Notes: generated by a model from the letters alone, not told the origin. Shown: positions 23,508 to 32,730, counted from the stretch's first letter. The stretch is DNA of 64,000 nt from Nocardia sp. CY41 (GCF_009829325.1 NZ_VUOS01000021.1:124001-188000); one strand, 5' to 3'. Program-made: numbers and translations.

Positions 23508-24476
23508 GTGGCCAGCAAATCCACCGGGTCGGCGATCGAGCTCGAGGTCGGCGACCATACGATCCGCGTCTCCAACCCGGACCGCGTCTACTTCCCCGAG
23601 TCCGGCGCGACCAAGCTCGATCTGGTGCGGTACTACCTGAGCGTCGGGGACGGCATCGTCAACGCGCTGCGCGATCGGCCCTGCATGCTGCACCGGTTTC
23701 CCAAAGGACTCGCGGGCGACAAGGTGCATCAGAAGCGGCTTCCCGCGGGCGCGCCGGACTGGATTCCGACTGTGCGCGTGTACTTCCCACGCTACGGCAG
23801 GCACGCCGACGAGTTGTGCGTCGAGAAACTCGCCGACGTCATCTGGGCGGTGCAGATGTCGACGGTCGAGTTCCATCCATGGAATTCGCGCGCCGCCGAC
23901 ACCGAGCGCCCGGACGAGTGGCGCATCGACCTCGATCCGATGCCCGACTGCCCGTGGTCGCGCGTGCAGCGGGTCGCCGCGGTGGTGCGCGAAGTCCTCG
24001 ACGAACTCGGCGCGGTCGGGTGGCCGAAGACCTCCGGCGGCAATGGTTTGCACGTGTACGTACGGATCGCGCCCCAGTGGGGTTTCCAGGAGGTGCGCCG
24101 GGCGGCGCTCGCGTTCGCCCGCGAGGTGGAGCGCCGCGCGCCCGATGACGTGACCACCACCTGGTGGCGCCGCGACCGCGACCCGAAGCTGCTGTTCGTC
24201 GACTACAACCAGAACGCACGCGATCACACCATCGCCGCCGCTTACTCGGTGCGCGGCGTCCCCGCCGCCACGGTCTCCACACCGGTAGGCTGGGACGAGA
24301 TTCCCGACATCGATCCGCGCGACTTCACCATGGCCTCCGTGCCCGCTCGCTTCGCCGAACTCGGCGATCTGCACGCGGGCATGGACGACGCGGTGTTCCA
24401 CCTGGATCCTCTCCTGGAGTGGGCCGAGCGGGACAAGGTGGACGTGGAGCTCGACGAGGAGCGCGGCGAGGCCTAG
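23508..24476 (+). CDS. stand-alone LigD-type primase-polymerase
   Basis: A 322-residue AEP-superfamily protein. The catalytic acidic pair is in WRIDLDPMP (Asp141, Asp143). The conserved RYYLSVGDGIVNALRDRPCMLHRFP N-terminal block, PKTSGGNGLHVYVRI and FVDYNQNARDHTIAAAYSVRG are typical of LigD polymerase domains. No ligase or phosphoesterase domain is attached, so it resembles mycobacterial PolD-type proteins, which add ribonucleotides and fill gaps at broken ends. GTG start at 23508. No ku gene is nearby. It probably acts in break or gap repair. Confidence 0.88.
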   Translation: MASKSTGSAIELEVGDHTIRVSNPDRVYFPESGATKLDLVRYYLSVGDGIVNALRDRPCMLHRFPKGLAGDKVHQKRLPAGAPDWIPTVRVYFPRYGRHADELCVEKLADVIWAVQMSTVEFHPWNSRAADTERPDEWRIDLDPMPDCPWSRVQRVAAVVREVLDELGAVGWPKTSGGNGLHVYVRIAPQWGFQEVRRAALAFAREVERRAPDDVTTTWWRRDRDPKLLFVDYNQNARDHTIAAAYSVRGVPAATVSTPVGWDEIPDIDPRDFTMASVPARFAELGDLHAGMDDAVFHLDPLLEWAERDKVDVELDEERGEA

Positions 24477-24586
24477 CGCCGCGACGCACGGCCACCGGCG
24501 ACCGGTCTGCGCACGCCCGGCGGTGCTACGGTCGCAACGTCCACCCGCTCGCGACCACGTCCTACTGCTCCGAAGGAGGTCCATCC

Positions 24587-25537
24587 ATGAACCGACCGGC
24601 AGTGACGATCGCGATCGGCCCCACCGAGCCTCCGCCCACCTTGGTGGAGAAGGCCGTGGTGGAGGCGGGCGCCACCGTCGCCGATCTCGACGAGGCGCGC
24701 GGACTGATCTGGGTCGGCGGGGTCGACGAGTTCCCGGACGAACTGCCTGCCGGGGTGGAGTGGGTGCAGCTTTCGGCCGCCGGTATCGAGGATTGGTTCA
24801 CCGCGGGTGTCATCGCCAGGCATCCCGCCGTGCGGTTCACTTCCGCCGCAGGGGCTTTCGCGGCGAGCGTCGCCGAGCACGCGCTCATGCTGCTGCTCGC
24901 GGGTGTCCGGTATCTGCCCGAGCACCTGCGCGCGTCCGACTGGCGGCAACAGGACTTCTTTCCGCACATCCGCTCGCTGCGCGGCAAGACGGTGACGATC
25001 GTCGGCGCGGGCGGCATCGGCCGCGCGCTGATCCCGATGCTGGTCCCGCTCGGCGCGCACATCATCGCGGTGAACCGCAGCGGGCGGCCGGTCACCGGCC
25101 CCGGTATTCCCTCGTCGGTCGAGACGTTCCCCGCCGAGCATCTCGGCCGGATCTGGCCGCACACCGATCACGTGGTGGTCGCCGCGCCCGCGACGCCCGC
25201 CACCAGGCATCTCATCGGCGCGGACGAGTTGGCGCGGCTGAAGCCGTCCTCGTGGATCGTCAACGTCGCGCGCGGCAGCCTCATCGATACCGACGCCCTG
25301 GTGGCCGCGCTGAGTTCCGGCGCGATCGGCGGCGCCGGCCTCGACGTCACCGATCCCGAGCCGCTCCCGGCGGGTCACCCGCTCTGGTCGCTGCCGAATG
25401 CCATTGTCACTCCGCACGATTCGAATCCACCGCAGCTGCGGCTGGCGGCCTTCGCCGATCACGTCGAAGCGAACGTCGAGCGTTTCATCGCGGGCCGCCC
25501 GCTGCTCGCACCGATCGATCCCGCCCTCGGGTACTGA
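24587..25537 (+). CDS. D-isomer 2-hydroxyacid dehydrogenase family protein
   Basis: A 316-residue NAD(P)-dependent dehydrogenase. The nucleotide-binding turn is VGAGGIGRAL (residues 139-148). The catalytic Arg-Glu-His set is in NVARGSLID (Arg229), DVTDPEPLP (Glu258) and VTPHDSN (His277). The catalytic domain is the flanking N-terminal part ending in AGAFAASVAEHALMLLL. A perfect AAGGAGG lies 7 bases before the ATG. The substrate is not evident, and the neighbours do not indicate a pathway. Confidence 0.87.
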   Translation: MNRPAVTIAIGPTEPPPTLVEKAVVEAGATVADLDEARGLIWVGGVDEFPDELPAGVEWVQLSAAGIEDWFTAGVIARHPAVRFTSAAGAFAASVAEHALMLLLAGVRYLPEHLRASDWRQQDFFPHIRSLRGKTVTIVGAGGIGRALIPMLVPLGAHIIAVNRSGRPVTGPGIPSSVETFPAEHLGRIWPHTDHVVVAAPATPATRHLIGADELARLKPSSWIVNVARGSLIDTDALVAALSSGAIGGAGLDVTDPEPLPAGHPLWSLPNAIVTPHDSNPPQLRLAAFADHVEANVERFIAGRPLLAPIDPALGY

Positions 25538-25715
25538 ATCCGCCGGGCCACAATGAATTCGAGCCTTCCACCGGATCCACCAGCGCAGTGGATGCAGTGA
25601 GCATGATCCGCGCGATCCCGCCCCCTGCCGCTGCGCGAGCGTGCCCCCTAGTGCGAGTAAGCACTCCGCAATGTACTGCGTCGGTAGCGAATTCGGTGCC
25701 CCTACCTGGCCGACA

Positions 25716-26297
25716 TCAGCCGGGCAGCGCTCGTCCGAGGATTTCCTCGATGACCGCGCTCTTGGCGTTGGCGTAGTGCTGCACGGATTGCCAGTCGCGC
25801 TGCGCCAGTTCACGTTTGACCCGCTCGTAGTACGCCCGGTCATCCTCGTGGGTGCGCAGCCAGTCGCGGAACGCCAGGATCCGCTCGATCTCCGGCGCGC
25901 CCGATTCCGGCGAGAGCACGTGCAGATTCACATCCCTCGGCGCACCATTGCCCACCCGGCGAACCAGACAGCGATGCTGATACCAGCCCGGTTGCCGGAC
26001 ACGCAAGACATACCCGGCTGCCTCGAGAGCCGGTAGATAGGCAGCCTCATCGGAGGCCTCCGGGACCAACAGCAGAATGTCGATCAGCGCCTTGGCCGCG
26101 AGGCCGGGAACCGACGTGGACCCCGTGTGCTCGATCCGCAGGGCCACGTCGCCGAGCGCCGCACGTATCGCGATTTCTTCCTCGGCGTACCAGTTCGGCC
26201 ACGCGGGGTTGTACTCCTCGACAACCACCCTGACCCCATAGGGCTGCGGTTCGCCGACTGTCGCCGCCGCGATCTCGTCGTCGTCCAACGTCGCCAC
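25716..26297 (-). CDS. GrpB family protein (nucleotidyltransferase-like)
   Basis: A 193-residue UPF0157/GrpB protein, of the polymerase-beta-like nucleotidyltransferase fold. The GS-type motif is RIEHTGSTSVPGLAAKALIDILL, with the acidic residue in IDILL. A second block is RDVNLHVL. The helix FRDWLRTHEDDRAYYERVKREL is characteristic. In other bacteria such domains occur fused to CoaE; here it stands alone. GTG start at 26297. Function unknown. Confidence 0.85.
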   Translation of the reverse strand: MATLDDDEIAAATVGEPQPYGVRVVVEEYNPAWPNWYAEEEIAIRAALGDVALRIEHTGSTSVPGLAAKALIDILLLVPEASDEAAYLPALEAAGYVLRVRQPGWYQHRCLVRRVGNGAPRDVNLHVLSPESGAPEIERILAFRDWLRTHEDDRAYYERVKRELAQRDWQSVQHYANAKSAVIEEILGRALPG

Positions 26298-26334
26298 ACG
26301 ACACAGTAACCCCGATGGAAAAAAGCCTTCTCAC

Positions 26335-26360
26335 AATGTGCCATTGACAACTGGCACATT
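26335..26360 (+). promoter_or_regulatory. operator-like inverted repeat at promoter of the oxidative operon
   Basis: AATGTGCCA / TGGCACATT, perfect 9-base arms separated by TTGACAAC. The loop contains TTGACA, a consensus -35 box at 26344-26349, with a poor -10 (TGATTC or AATGAT) 15-17 bases on. It ends 19 bases before the esterase start. The surrounding 80 bases are unusually AT-rich for the window. It is a likely regulator site for the operon. Confidence 0.65.
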
Positions 26361-26379
26361 CATGAATGATTCTTAGCGC

Positions 26380-27366
26380 ATGACAAGGTCAACGAGGACC
26401 TCGGTCCCTCGCGTTCCGGCCGCGCCATCCACCCGCGCCACCGTGGCCGCGGCGGCTACCAGGCTCACGCTGCGTCCGCTGAACTGCGCGGTGCCGATGA
26501 ACGCGCCGGGCGTCTGGTTCGCGCGCAAGCTCATCGCGACGCTGATGGCCGTAGGCGGTCCGGTTCCGCCCGGCACTTCGGTAACCCAGATCCGATCGGG
26601 GGCGGTGCGCGGCGAATGGGTGCGGGCGGCAGGCGTGCCGTTCGGGGCGCGGGCCGTCTACTACATCCATGGCAGCGGGTACGTGATCTGCTCGGCTCGC
26701 ACGCATCGCGCTCTCGCGGCCCGGCTGTCGGCGAAGACCGGGCTCCCCGTCTTCCTCACCGACTATCGCCTCGCGCCCGAACACCGGTTCCCGGCCGCGG
26801 CCGACGACGTCGAGGCGGGCTATCGCTGGCTGCTCGGCCGTGGCATCGCCGCGGACGATCTGGTGATCGCCTGCGACTCCGCGGGCGGGCATCTCGCCCT
26901 CGATCTGCTCGTCGAGAACGGACGGCACCGGCGCCCGCAACCCGCGGCCGTGGCGATGTTCTCCCCGCTGCTGGACCTGACCCTCGGCTTGGCGGCCGAG
27001 CGGGAACGCGTCCGGACCGATCCCCTGATCTCGGCCGCCGCCGCGCGCAGGCTGCCCGCGGCCTACACCAGCGGCCACCCGGCCGACGCGGCGCGCCTGC
27101 GGCTGGCCGTCCCGCAGGGTCTGCCGCTGCCGCCGATCCTGGTGCAGGTCGGCGGCACCGAGATGCTCGGCGCCGACGCGCGGGCACTGTGCGAGATGGT
27201 CCGGCGTGCAGGCGGCAGTTGCGAGCTCGAGATCTGGCCGGGGCAACTGCACGTCTTCCAAGCCCTTCCCCTGGTGGTGCCCGAGGCCGATCAGGCCCTC
27301 GCCCGCGCCGCCGACTTCCTGCGCGCGGCGCTGGTCGCTACCTCCGGCACGGAAAAGGTGAGCTGA
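26380..27366 (+). CDS. alpha/beta hydrolase, hormone-sensitive-lipase type esterase
   Basis: A 328-residue esterase of the LipR/LipF group. The oxyanion motif is HGSG (97-100, a variant of HGGG), and the nucleophile elbow ACDSAGGH has Ser167. The acid is likely the Asp in GGTEMLGADAR and the His in PGQLHVFQAL. DYRLAPEHRFPAA is the conserved block before the elbow. First gene of a four-gene operon (stop-start gap 1 base to the SDR gene). In mycobacteria a similar esterase (LipR) sits beside an SDR and the MymA monooxygenase, so a shared role in processing a lipophilic ester is plausible. Confidence 0.86.
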   Translation: MTRSTRTSVPRVPAAPSTRATVAAAATRLTLRPLNCAVPMNAPGVWFARKLIATLMAVGGPVPPGTSVTQIRSGAVRGEWVRAAGVPFGARAVYYIHGSGYVICSARTHRALAARLSAKTGLPVFLTDYRLAPEHRFPAAADDVEAGYRWLLGRGIAADDLVIACDSAGGHLALDLLVENGRHRRPQPAAVAMFSPLLDLTLGLAAERERVRTDPLISAAAARRLPAAYTSGHPADAARLRLAVPQGLPLPPILVQVGGTEMLGADARALCEMVRRAGGSCELEIWPGQLHVFQALPLVVPEADQALARAADFLRAALVATSGTEKVS

Positions 27367-27367
27367 G

Positions 27368-28270
27368 ATGTTCGGATTGGACAAGCTGGCGGCCCTGGGC
27401 CGCCCCCGGCGCACGCACGGCGCGCGAGCCGTGGTCACCGGCGCGGGCAGCGGCATCGGCCGCGCGTTCGCGCTGGAGATCGCGGCCCGTGGCGGCCGGG
27501 TGATCTGCGCCGACATCGATGAGGAGCGCGCCGACGAGACGGTCGCCCTGATCGAACGCGACCACCCGGGCGCCGCACACGCCTTCCGCTGCGACGTGGC
27601 GCAACGGGAGGACGTGGAGCTGCTCGCCCGCTTCGCCGAGACGCTGTTCGACCGCCCGGTCAGCCTGGTGATCAACAACGCGGGCGTCGGCATCGGCGGA
27701 AAGCCGGTGGGGCGCATCGGCTTCGACGACTGGCAGTGGGCGCTTGGCATCAACCTGTGGGGCGTGGTGCACGGCTGTGAAGTCTTCGCCCCGCGCCTGC
27801 GCGCCGCGGGCAACGGCGGCATCATCAACGTCGCCTCGGCCGCGGGATTCGCCGCCGCGCCGTCGATGGCCGCCTACAACGTGTCCAAGGCGGGCGTGCT
27901 GTCGCTGTCGGAGACCATGGCCGCCGAACTGAGCGGCACCGGCGTCGCGGTCACCGTGCTGTGCCCGACGTTCGTCCGCACGAACGTCGCCCGCGACGGC
28001 CGGATCACCGAGGGATCGGCGCAGCTGGCCGACTTCCTCATGCGCTGGACCGGCTTCTCCCCCGAGCGCGTCGCGCGCACCGCCCTCGACGCGCACGACC
28101 GCGGGCAGCTCTACGTGCTCCCCCAACTGGACGCGCACGCCGTCTGGCTGCTCAAGCGGTGCTTCCCGGCGCAATACACCTTCGTCCTCGGACTCCTGGA
28201 GCGGCTGCTGCCCCAGGACCACTCGACCGCCACCGACCGCACGCCGGTCACCGACAAGACAGGAGTCTGA
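27368..28270 (+). CDS. short-chain dehydrogenase/reductase
   Basis: A 300-residue SDR. The cofactor motif is VVTGAGSGIGRAF near residue 23, followed by CADIDEER, where an Asp favours NAD. NNAGVGIGG is the structural motif, and the catalytic Ser-Tyr-Lys is in NVASAAGFAAAPSMAAYNVSKAG. The C-terminal extension past residue 230 (LLKRCFPAQYTFVLGLLERLLP) is hydrophobic and could bind membrane or substrate. Tightly packed between esterase and diiron genes. Likely oxidises or reduces an alcohol/ketone in the same pathway. Confidence 0.88.
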   Translation: MFGLDKLAALGRPRRTHGARAVVTGAGSGIGRAFALEIAARGGRVICADIDEERADETVALIERDHPGAAHAFRCDVAQREDVELLARFAETLFDRPVSLVINNAGVGIGGKPVGRIGFDDWQWALGINLWGVVHGCEVFAPRLRAAGNGGIINVASAAGFAAAPSMAAYNVSKAGVLSLSETMAAELSGTGVAVTVLCPTFVRTNVARDGRITEGSAQLADFLMRWTGFSPERVARTALDAHDRGQLYVLPQLDAHAVWLLKRCFPAQYTFVLGLLERLLPQDHSTATDRTPVTDKTGV

Positions 28271-28271
28271 C

Positions 28272-29201
28272 ATGGCCGCCATCGCGATGGACTTCGACGA
28301 CATGCTCCGCAAGATCAAGGACCGCCAGTGGGCGCTGGCCGACATCGACTGGGACGCGCCCGGCGCGGAGACGATCACTCCCGAACTGCACGCCAAGCTC
28401 AAGCCGTTCATGGCCGATCTGATGTGGATCGAGAACGTCGGCGCGCGCGGCTTCGCGGCGATGGCGAAGAAGGCGCCGAACGAGACGCTGCGCGAGATCT
28501 ACCGCTACTTCCACGCCGAGGAGCAGAAGCACGCCAACGCCGAGCTGGCGCTGATGCGCCGGTGGGGCATGCTCGACGGCGACGAGATCCCGCAGCCGAA
28601 CGTGAACGTCAAGCTGGTGATCGACTTCCTGGACAAGTACTCCGACGACATGTCGCTGTCGTTCCTGGGCACCGTCATCCCGATGCTGGAGGTCGCGCTG
28701 GACGGCGCGCTGATCAAGTTCATCATGGACGAGATCGAGGACCCGGTCTGCCAGGAGGCGTTCAAGAAGATCAACTCCGACGAATCCCGGCATCTGGCGG
28801 TCGATTTCGCCGTGATGGATCTGCTCGGGCACGCGGAGATGCGCAAGCTGCTCATCGACCTGGTCGGCGGCTGGGCCAAGCCGTCGCTGATCATCGGCGT
28901 GCTGAGCTATGTGCCGCTGCTGAACAAGATGCGCGACAACATCGTGGCGATGGGCGTGGACGAGGAGAAGCTCTACGGCGCGCTGAGACGGTACGCGAAC
29001 GTCGGCGAGCGCAGCGACTTCGCCCGCAGGCTGCCGATGTACCAGATCGTCAAGATGCACGGCAGCTGGGTGATCGACCGCGGCCACCCCTATCACCTGG
29101 TCGCCGACGCGCTGGTGAAGATCACCGGACTGGTGCCGAAGGCGCTGCTGCGCAACAACCCGACCTGGTCGAAGGAACTGACCTACGAGCCCGCGGCATG
29201 A
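28272..29201 (+). CDS. ferritin-like diiron protein
   Basis: A 309-residue all-helical protein. The diiron ligand pattern is Glu54 (WIENV), Glu84-x-x-His87 (EEQKH), Glu140 (MLEVALDG) and Glu171-x-x-His174 (DESRH), that is E...ExxH...E...ExxH, complete. This fits a ferritin-like oxygenase or oxidase. No membrane segment was seen, although YVPLLNK-like helices are hydrophobic. A 1-base gap separates it from the SDR, and the next ATG overlaps its TGA. It may hydroxylate or desaturate the substrate before the flavin enzyme acts. Reaction unknown. Confidence 0.75.
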   Translation: MAAIAMDFDDMLRKIKDRQWALADIDWDAPGAETITPELHAKLKPFMADLMWIENVGARGFAAMAKKAPNETLREIYRYFHAEEQKHANAELALMRRWGMLDGDEIPQPNVNVKLVIDFLDKYSDDMSLSFLGTVIPMLEVALDGALIKFIMDEIEDPVCQEAFKKINSDESRHLAVDFAVMDLLGHAEMRKLLIDLVGGWAKPSLIIGVLSYVPLLNKMRDNIVAMGVDEEKLYGALRRYANVGERSDFARRLPMYQIVKMHGSWVIDRGHPYHLVADALVKITGLVPKALLRNNPTWSKELTYEPAA

Positions 29202-30718
29202 CAGGGAACCCGATGAGCACGCACACCCTCGACGTCGCCGTCATCGGCGGCGGGTTCGCCGGAATCGGCACGGCCATCCGCCTGAAGCAGCGCGGAGTCC
29301 ACGACTTCGCGATCTTGGAGCGTGGCACTGCGATCGGCGGCACCTGGCGCGACAACACCTATCCCGGTGCGGCGTGCGACATTCCGTCGCGGCTGTACTC
29401 CTACAGTTTCGCGCCGAACCCGAACTGGTCGCGCACCTATTCCGGCAGCAACGAGATCCTCGGTTACATCGAGGCGATGGCGGCGGAGTTCCGGCTCGGT
29501 CCGCACATCCGGTTCGGGCACAATGTTTCCGGCATCGCGTTCGACGAGCAGGCCGGGGTCTGGGAGATTTCGGTCGAGGGTCACGCGGAGCCGATCCGCG
29601 CCCGGGCCGTCGTGCTGGCGTCCGGGCCGCTGGCCAACGCGAGCTTCCCCGATATCCGCGGGATCGAGACCTACCGTGGCCACAAGATCCACAGCGCCCG
29701 CTGGGATCACGAGTACGACTTCACCGGCAAGCGCGTGGCGGTCGTCGGCACCGGGGCCAGCGCGGTCCAGATCATTCCGGAGCTGGTCGACAAGGCCGCC
29801 TCGGTGAAGGTGTTCCAGCGCACGCCCGGCTGGGTGCTGCCACGGGTCGACCGGCGGACCAACGGCCTGACCAAGGAGCTCTACCGCCGGGTGCCCGCGG
29901 CCGAACAACTGGCCCGGCGCGCCTGGTTCTACGGCCATGAGTCGGTGGCGCTGGGCGTGGTCTGGAACACGCCGCTGACCAGGGTGGTCGAACTGGTCGG
30001 CAAGGCACAGCTGCGCAGGCAGGTCAAGGATCCGTGGCTGCGCCGCCAGCTCACCCCGGATTTCCGGGCCGGCTGCAAACGCCTGCTGATGACCGACGAC
30101 TACTACCCCGCCCTGCAACGGGACAACTGCAAGCTGATCACCTGGCCGATCGCGCGGATCTCCGAGCACGGCATCCGCACCGCCGAAGGCATCGAGCATC
30201 AAGCGGATTGCATCGTCTTCGCGACCGGGTTCGACGTCTCCAAGACCGGGACACCCGTTCCGGTGGTCGGGCGCGACGGCCGGAATCTCGCGGAGGAATG
30301 GTCGCGCGGGGCTTACGCGTACAAGAGCGTCGCGGTCTCCGGATATCCCAACCTGTTCCTCACCTTCGGACCCAATTCCGGCCCGGGGCACAACTCGGCG
30401 CTGGTCTACATGGAAGCCCAGATCGATTACCTCGTCGGCGCGATCGGCATCATCCTGGACCGGGACCTGCGCATGCTGGACGTGCGACGGGATCGGCAGG
30501 ACCGCTACAACGCCGCCATCCAGCGCAAGCTCTCCGCCACAACCTGGAACTCGGGGTGCCGCAGCTGGTATCTCACCGAGGACGGCTTCAACGCGACCAT
30601 GTACCCGGGTTTCGCCACCCAGTACGTCCATCAGCTGCGCGCGGTCGATCTCGACGACTACCTCGTCGTCGAACAGACCGCCGACCAGCGGCGACAGCGG
30701 GTGGCGCCGGTTTCCTAG
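29198..30718 (+). CDS. Baeyer-Villiger-type flavin monooxygenase
   Basis: A 506-residue FAD/NADPH monooxygenase. The FAD motif is VIGGGFAGIG (residues 15-24) and the NADPH motif VVGTGASAVQ. The fingerprint YRGHKIHSARWD (159-170) matches FxGxxxHxxxW(P/D) of type I Baeyer-Villiger enzymes except for Tyr at the first position. ATGTWR-like and GPNSG blocks are conserved. The ATG overlaps the diiron stop as ATGA; a second ATG five codons on is an alternative. Its homologue in mycobacteria is the MymA-type enzyme. It closes the operon. Confidence 0.88.
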   Translation: MTGNPMSTHTLDVAVIGGGFAGIGTAIRLKQRGVHDFAILERGTAIGGTWRDNTYPGAACDIPSRLYSYSFAPNPNWSRTYSGSNEILGYIEAMAAEFRLGPHIRFGHNVSGIAFDEQAGVWEISVEGHAEPIRARAVVLASGPLANASFPDIRGIETYRGHKIHSARWDHEYDFTGKRVAVVGTGASAVQIIPELVDKAASVKVFQRTPGWVLPRVDRRTNGLTKELYRRVPAAEQLARRAWFYGHESVALGVVWNTPLTRVVELVGKAQLRRQVKDPWLRRQLTPDFRAGCKRLLMTDDYYPALQRDNCKLITWPIARISEHGIRTAEGIEHQADCIVFATGFDVSKTGTPVPVVGRDGRNLAEEWSRGAYAYKSVAVSGYPNLFLTFGPNSGPGHNSALVYMEAQIDYLVGAIGIILDRDLRMLDVRRDRQDRYNAAIQRKLSATTWNSGCRSWYLTEDGFNATMYPGFATQYVHQLRAVDLDDYLVVEQTADQRRQRVAPVS

Positions 30719-30813
30719 GTGCCGAGGCGCCGGCGGCGCGGACGATAGACTCGGTCCGCAGGGAGTTCCATCAGCGTGCCGCCGGTCCATCGGCGCCCTG
30801 GGCAGCGAGGGAG

Positions 30814-31596
30814 GTGAGGTCGACGCCGGAGTACCGGATCGATGACCTCGCGCGCGCCGCGGGCACCACCACCCGCAACGTGCGCGCCTACCAGGAACGT
30901 GGTCTGCTGCCGCCGCCGGTCGGCAAGGACGGCCGGGCCAGCATCTACGACGACGCGCACCTCGAGCGGCTGCGCCTGATCGACGCGCTGTTGCAGCGCG
31001 GCTTCACCACCGCGCACATCGCCGACTTCATCACCAGCTGGGAGACCGGCAAAGACCTCACCGAGGTGCTCGGCCTGCAACACGCCGTGACGGCGTCCTG
31101 GGCCAAGGACGAGACTTTCGAGGTGCCCCGCGAGCTGATCGGCACCATCCTCGGCGCAGACGCCGACGAGCTGGTCGACCGGCTGCGCGAGATGAAGCTG
31201 GTCCGACTGGAGGGCGACACGGTGGTCTTCACCGAGACCCAGCTGCTCACCTCGTTCGCCGAGTTGCACGAGTACGGCCTCGAACTGCGCACGCTCATCG
31301 AGATCTACGCCAAGGTGGCCGACCGGATCGATGACATCACGCACATCATGATCACCGCCGCCAAACAGCACATCATCGACGAGCACGGCCCCGGCTGGAT
31401 GCCCGACACCAGCGGCGAAATCGCCGAGACCACAACGATGCTGAACAAGATGCGGGAGCTGGCGGTGGCCTCGGTGCACGCCACGCTGGCCCGCTCGCTG
31501 GACGTCACGCTGCGCCGCGAACTCGGCGACTACCTCGCCACGGCGGCCGAGCGCGAGAAACAGCGCAGCGAATCCGGTCGCGACGTACCCTCCTAG
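30814..31596 (+). CDS. MerR-family transcriptional regulator
   Basis: A 260-residue protein. The N-terminal MerR winged helix is YRIDDLARAAGTTTRNVRAYQERGLLPPP followed by GRASIYDDAHLERLRLIDALLQRG. The C-terminal part is a helical effector domain (ELIGTILGADADELVDRLREMKL, LELRTLIEIYAKVADRID). No Cys or metal motif stands out, so a small organic ligand is more likely than a metal. The GTG start is the only good in-frame choice near the helix-turn-helix, though its ribosome site (GAGGGAG) touches the codon. Downstream of the oxidative operon on the same strand, and a candidate for its regulator. Confidence 0.82.
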   Translation: MRSTPEYRIDDLARAAGTTTRNVRAYQERGLLPPPVGKDGRASIYDDAHLERLRLIDALLQRGFTTAHIADFITSWETGKDLTEVLGLQHAVTASWAKDETFEVPRELIGTILGADADELVDRLREMKLVRLEGDTVVFTETQLLTSFAELHEYGLELRTLIEIYAKVADRIDDITHIMITAAKQHIIDEHGPGWMPDTSGEIAETTTMLNKMRELAVASVHATLARSLDVTLRRELGDYLATAAEREKQRSESGRDVPS

Positions 31597-31635
31597 ACAA
31601 GCGCAGAGTGCCGACCTTCGACGGATGGAGTCGCT

Positions 31636-32730
31636 GTGGCGTCCGACCGACCGAGAATCCCACCGCCGCCGCTGATCCGGGCCGTCGAGTCGGTGCGCGG
31701 CGCGTTGGCGGTCGCGTTCCGCAAACTGGTGCCGGGGCACGTCGCGCTGATGGAGCTGATCGCGGCCGGATGGATCTCGCAAGCCATCCACGCCGCCGCG
31801 GCGCTCGGCGTGGCCGACGAACTCGCGGCGGGACCGCGGTCCGGTGCGGACCTCGCGGCGGCGGTCGGCGCCGACGAGGGCGCGCTGCGGCGATTGCTGC
31901 GGCTGCTGATCAGCTACGGCATCTTCACGCAACGGCGCGACGGACGCTACGCGCTGACGCCGATGGCGCGAGCGCTGCGCCGCGACGCGGATGTGTCGCT
32001 GCGCGACGCGGTGCTGTTCTTCGGGTCGCCCGGACACCGCAACCACTGGTCGCATCTGGTCGACGCGGTGCGCACCGGCGAACCGGTCGGCGAGAAACTC
32101 GAAGGGATGTCGTTCTTCGACTACGTCCGGCACGACCGCGAATTCGGCGACCTGTTCGACCGCGCGATGACCAGCATCGGCACCCTGGCGATGGAACCGT
32201 TGTTCGCGGCCTACGATTTCGGGCGCTACGAGACCCTGGTCGACGTGGGCGGAGGCGAGGGAACGTTGCTGGCCGAAATCCTGCGCCGCGCGCCGCGATC
32301 GCGCGGCATCCTGTTCGACCTGCCCGAGGTGGTGGCCTCGGCGTCCGCTCGGCTCGCCGAACTCGGTCTCGCCGACCGCTGTGCGGTGGAGAGCGGGTCG
32401 TTCTTCGACCGCGTCCCCGGCGGAGGCGACGCCTACATCCTCAAGCACATTCTGCACGACTGGGCCGAAGCCGACGCGGGGCGCATCCTGCGCACCGTGC
32501 GTGCGGCCATGGCTCCCGAGGCCCGGCTGCTGATCGTCGAACTCGTCGTCCCGGAACACACCGCACCGCACCCGAGTAAGTTCATCGACCTGGAAATGCT
32601 GGTCAACGCGGGCGGCCGGGAACGCACCGAGGCCGAGTACCGCGAATTCCTCGCCCGGCACGGATTCACGCTCACGAAGATCGTGCCGACGGCTTCCCCG
32701 GACAACGTGCTCGAGGCCCGGCCGAGCTGA
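31636..32730 (+). CDS. SAM-dependent O-methyltransferase
   Basis: A 364-residue class I methyltransferase of the plant/bacterial O-methyltransferase type. The N-terminal dimerisation and winged-helix domain (GWISQAIHAAAALGVADELA, then LLRLLISYGIFTQRRDGRYALTPMA) precedes the SAM motif LVDVGGGEGTLLAEIL near residue 205. DLPEVV follows, and the LKHILHDWAEADAGRIL catalytic-base block has the His-Asp pair. Starts GTG 40 bases after the MerR gene. Likely methylates a phenolic or hydroxylated metabolite; substrate unknown. Confidence 0.86.
   Translation: MASDRPRIPPPPLIRAVESVRGALAVAFRKLVPGHVALMELIAAGWISQAIHAAAALGVADELAAGPRSGADLAAAVGADEGALRRLLRLLISYGIFTQRRDGRYALTPMARALRRDADVSLRDAVLFFGSPGHRNHWSHLVDAVRTGEPVGEKLEGMSFFDYVRHDREFGDLFDRAMTSIGTLAMEPLFAAYDFGRYETLVDVGGGEGTLLAEILRRAPRSRGILFDLPEVVASASARLAELGLADRCAVESGSFFDRVPGGGDAYILKHILHDWAEADAGRILRTVRAAMAPEARLLIVELVVPEHTAPHPSKFIDLEMLVNAGGRERTEAEYREFLARHGFTLTKIVPTASPDNVLEARPS

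Noticed and set aside
25574..25594. ATCCAC/GTGGAT hairpin between the hydroxyacid dehydrogenase and GrpB
   Set aside because: Only 6 pairs and no T run; too weak to annotate.
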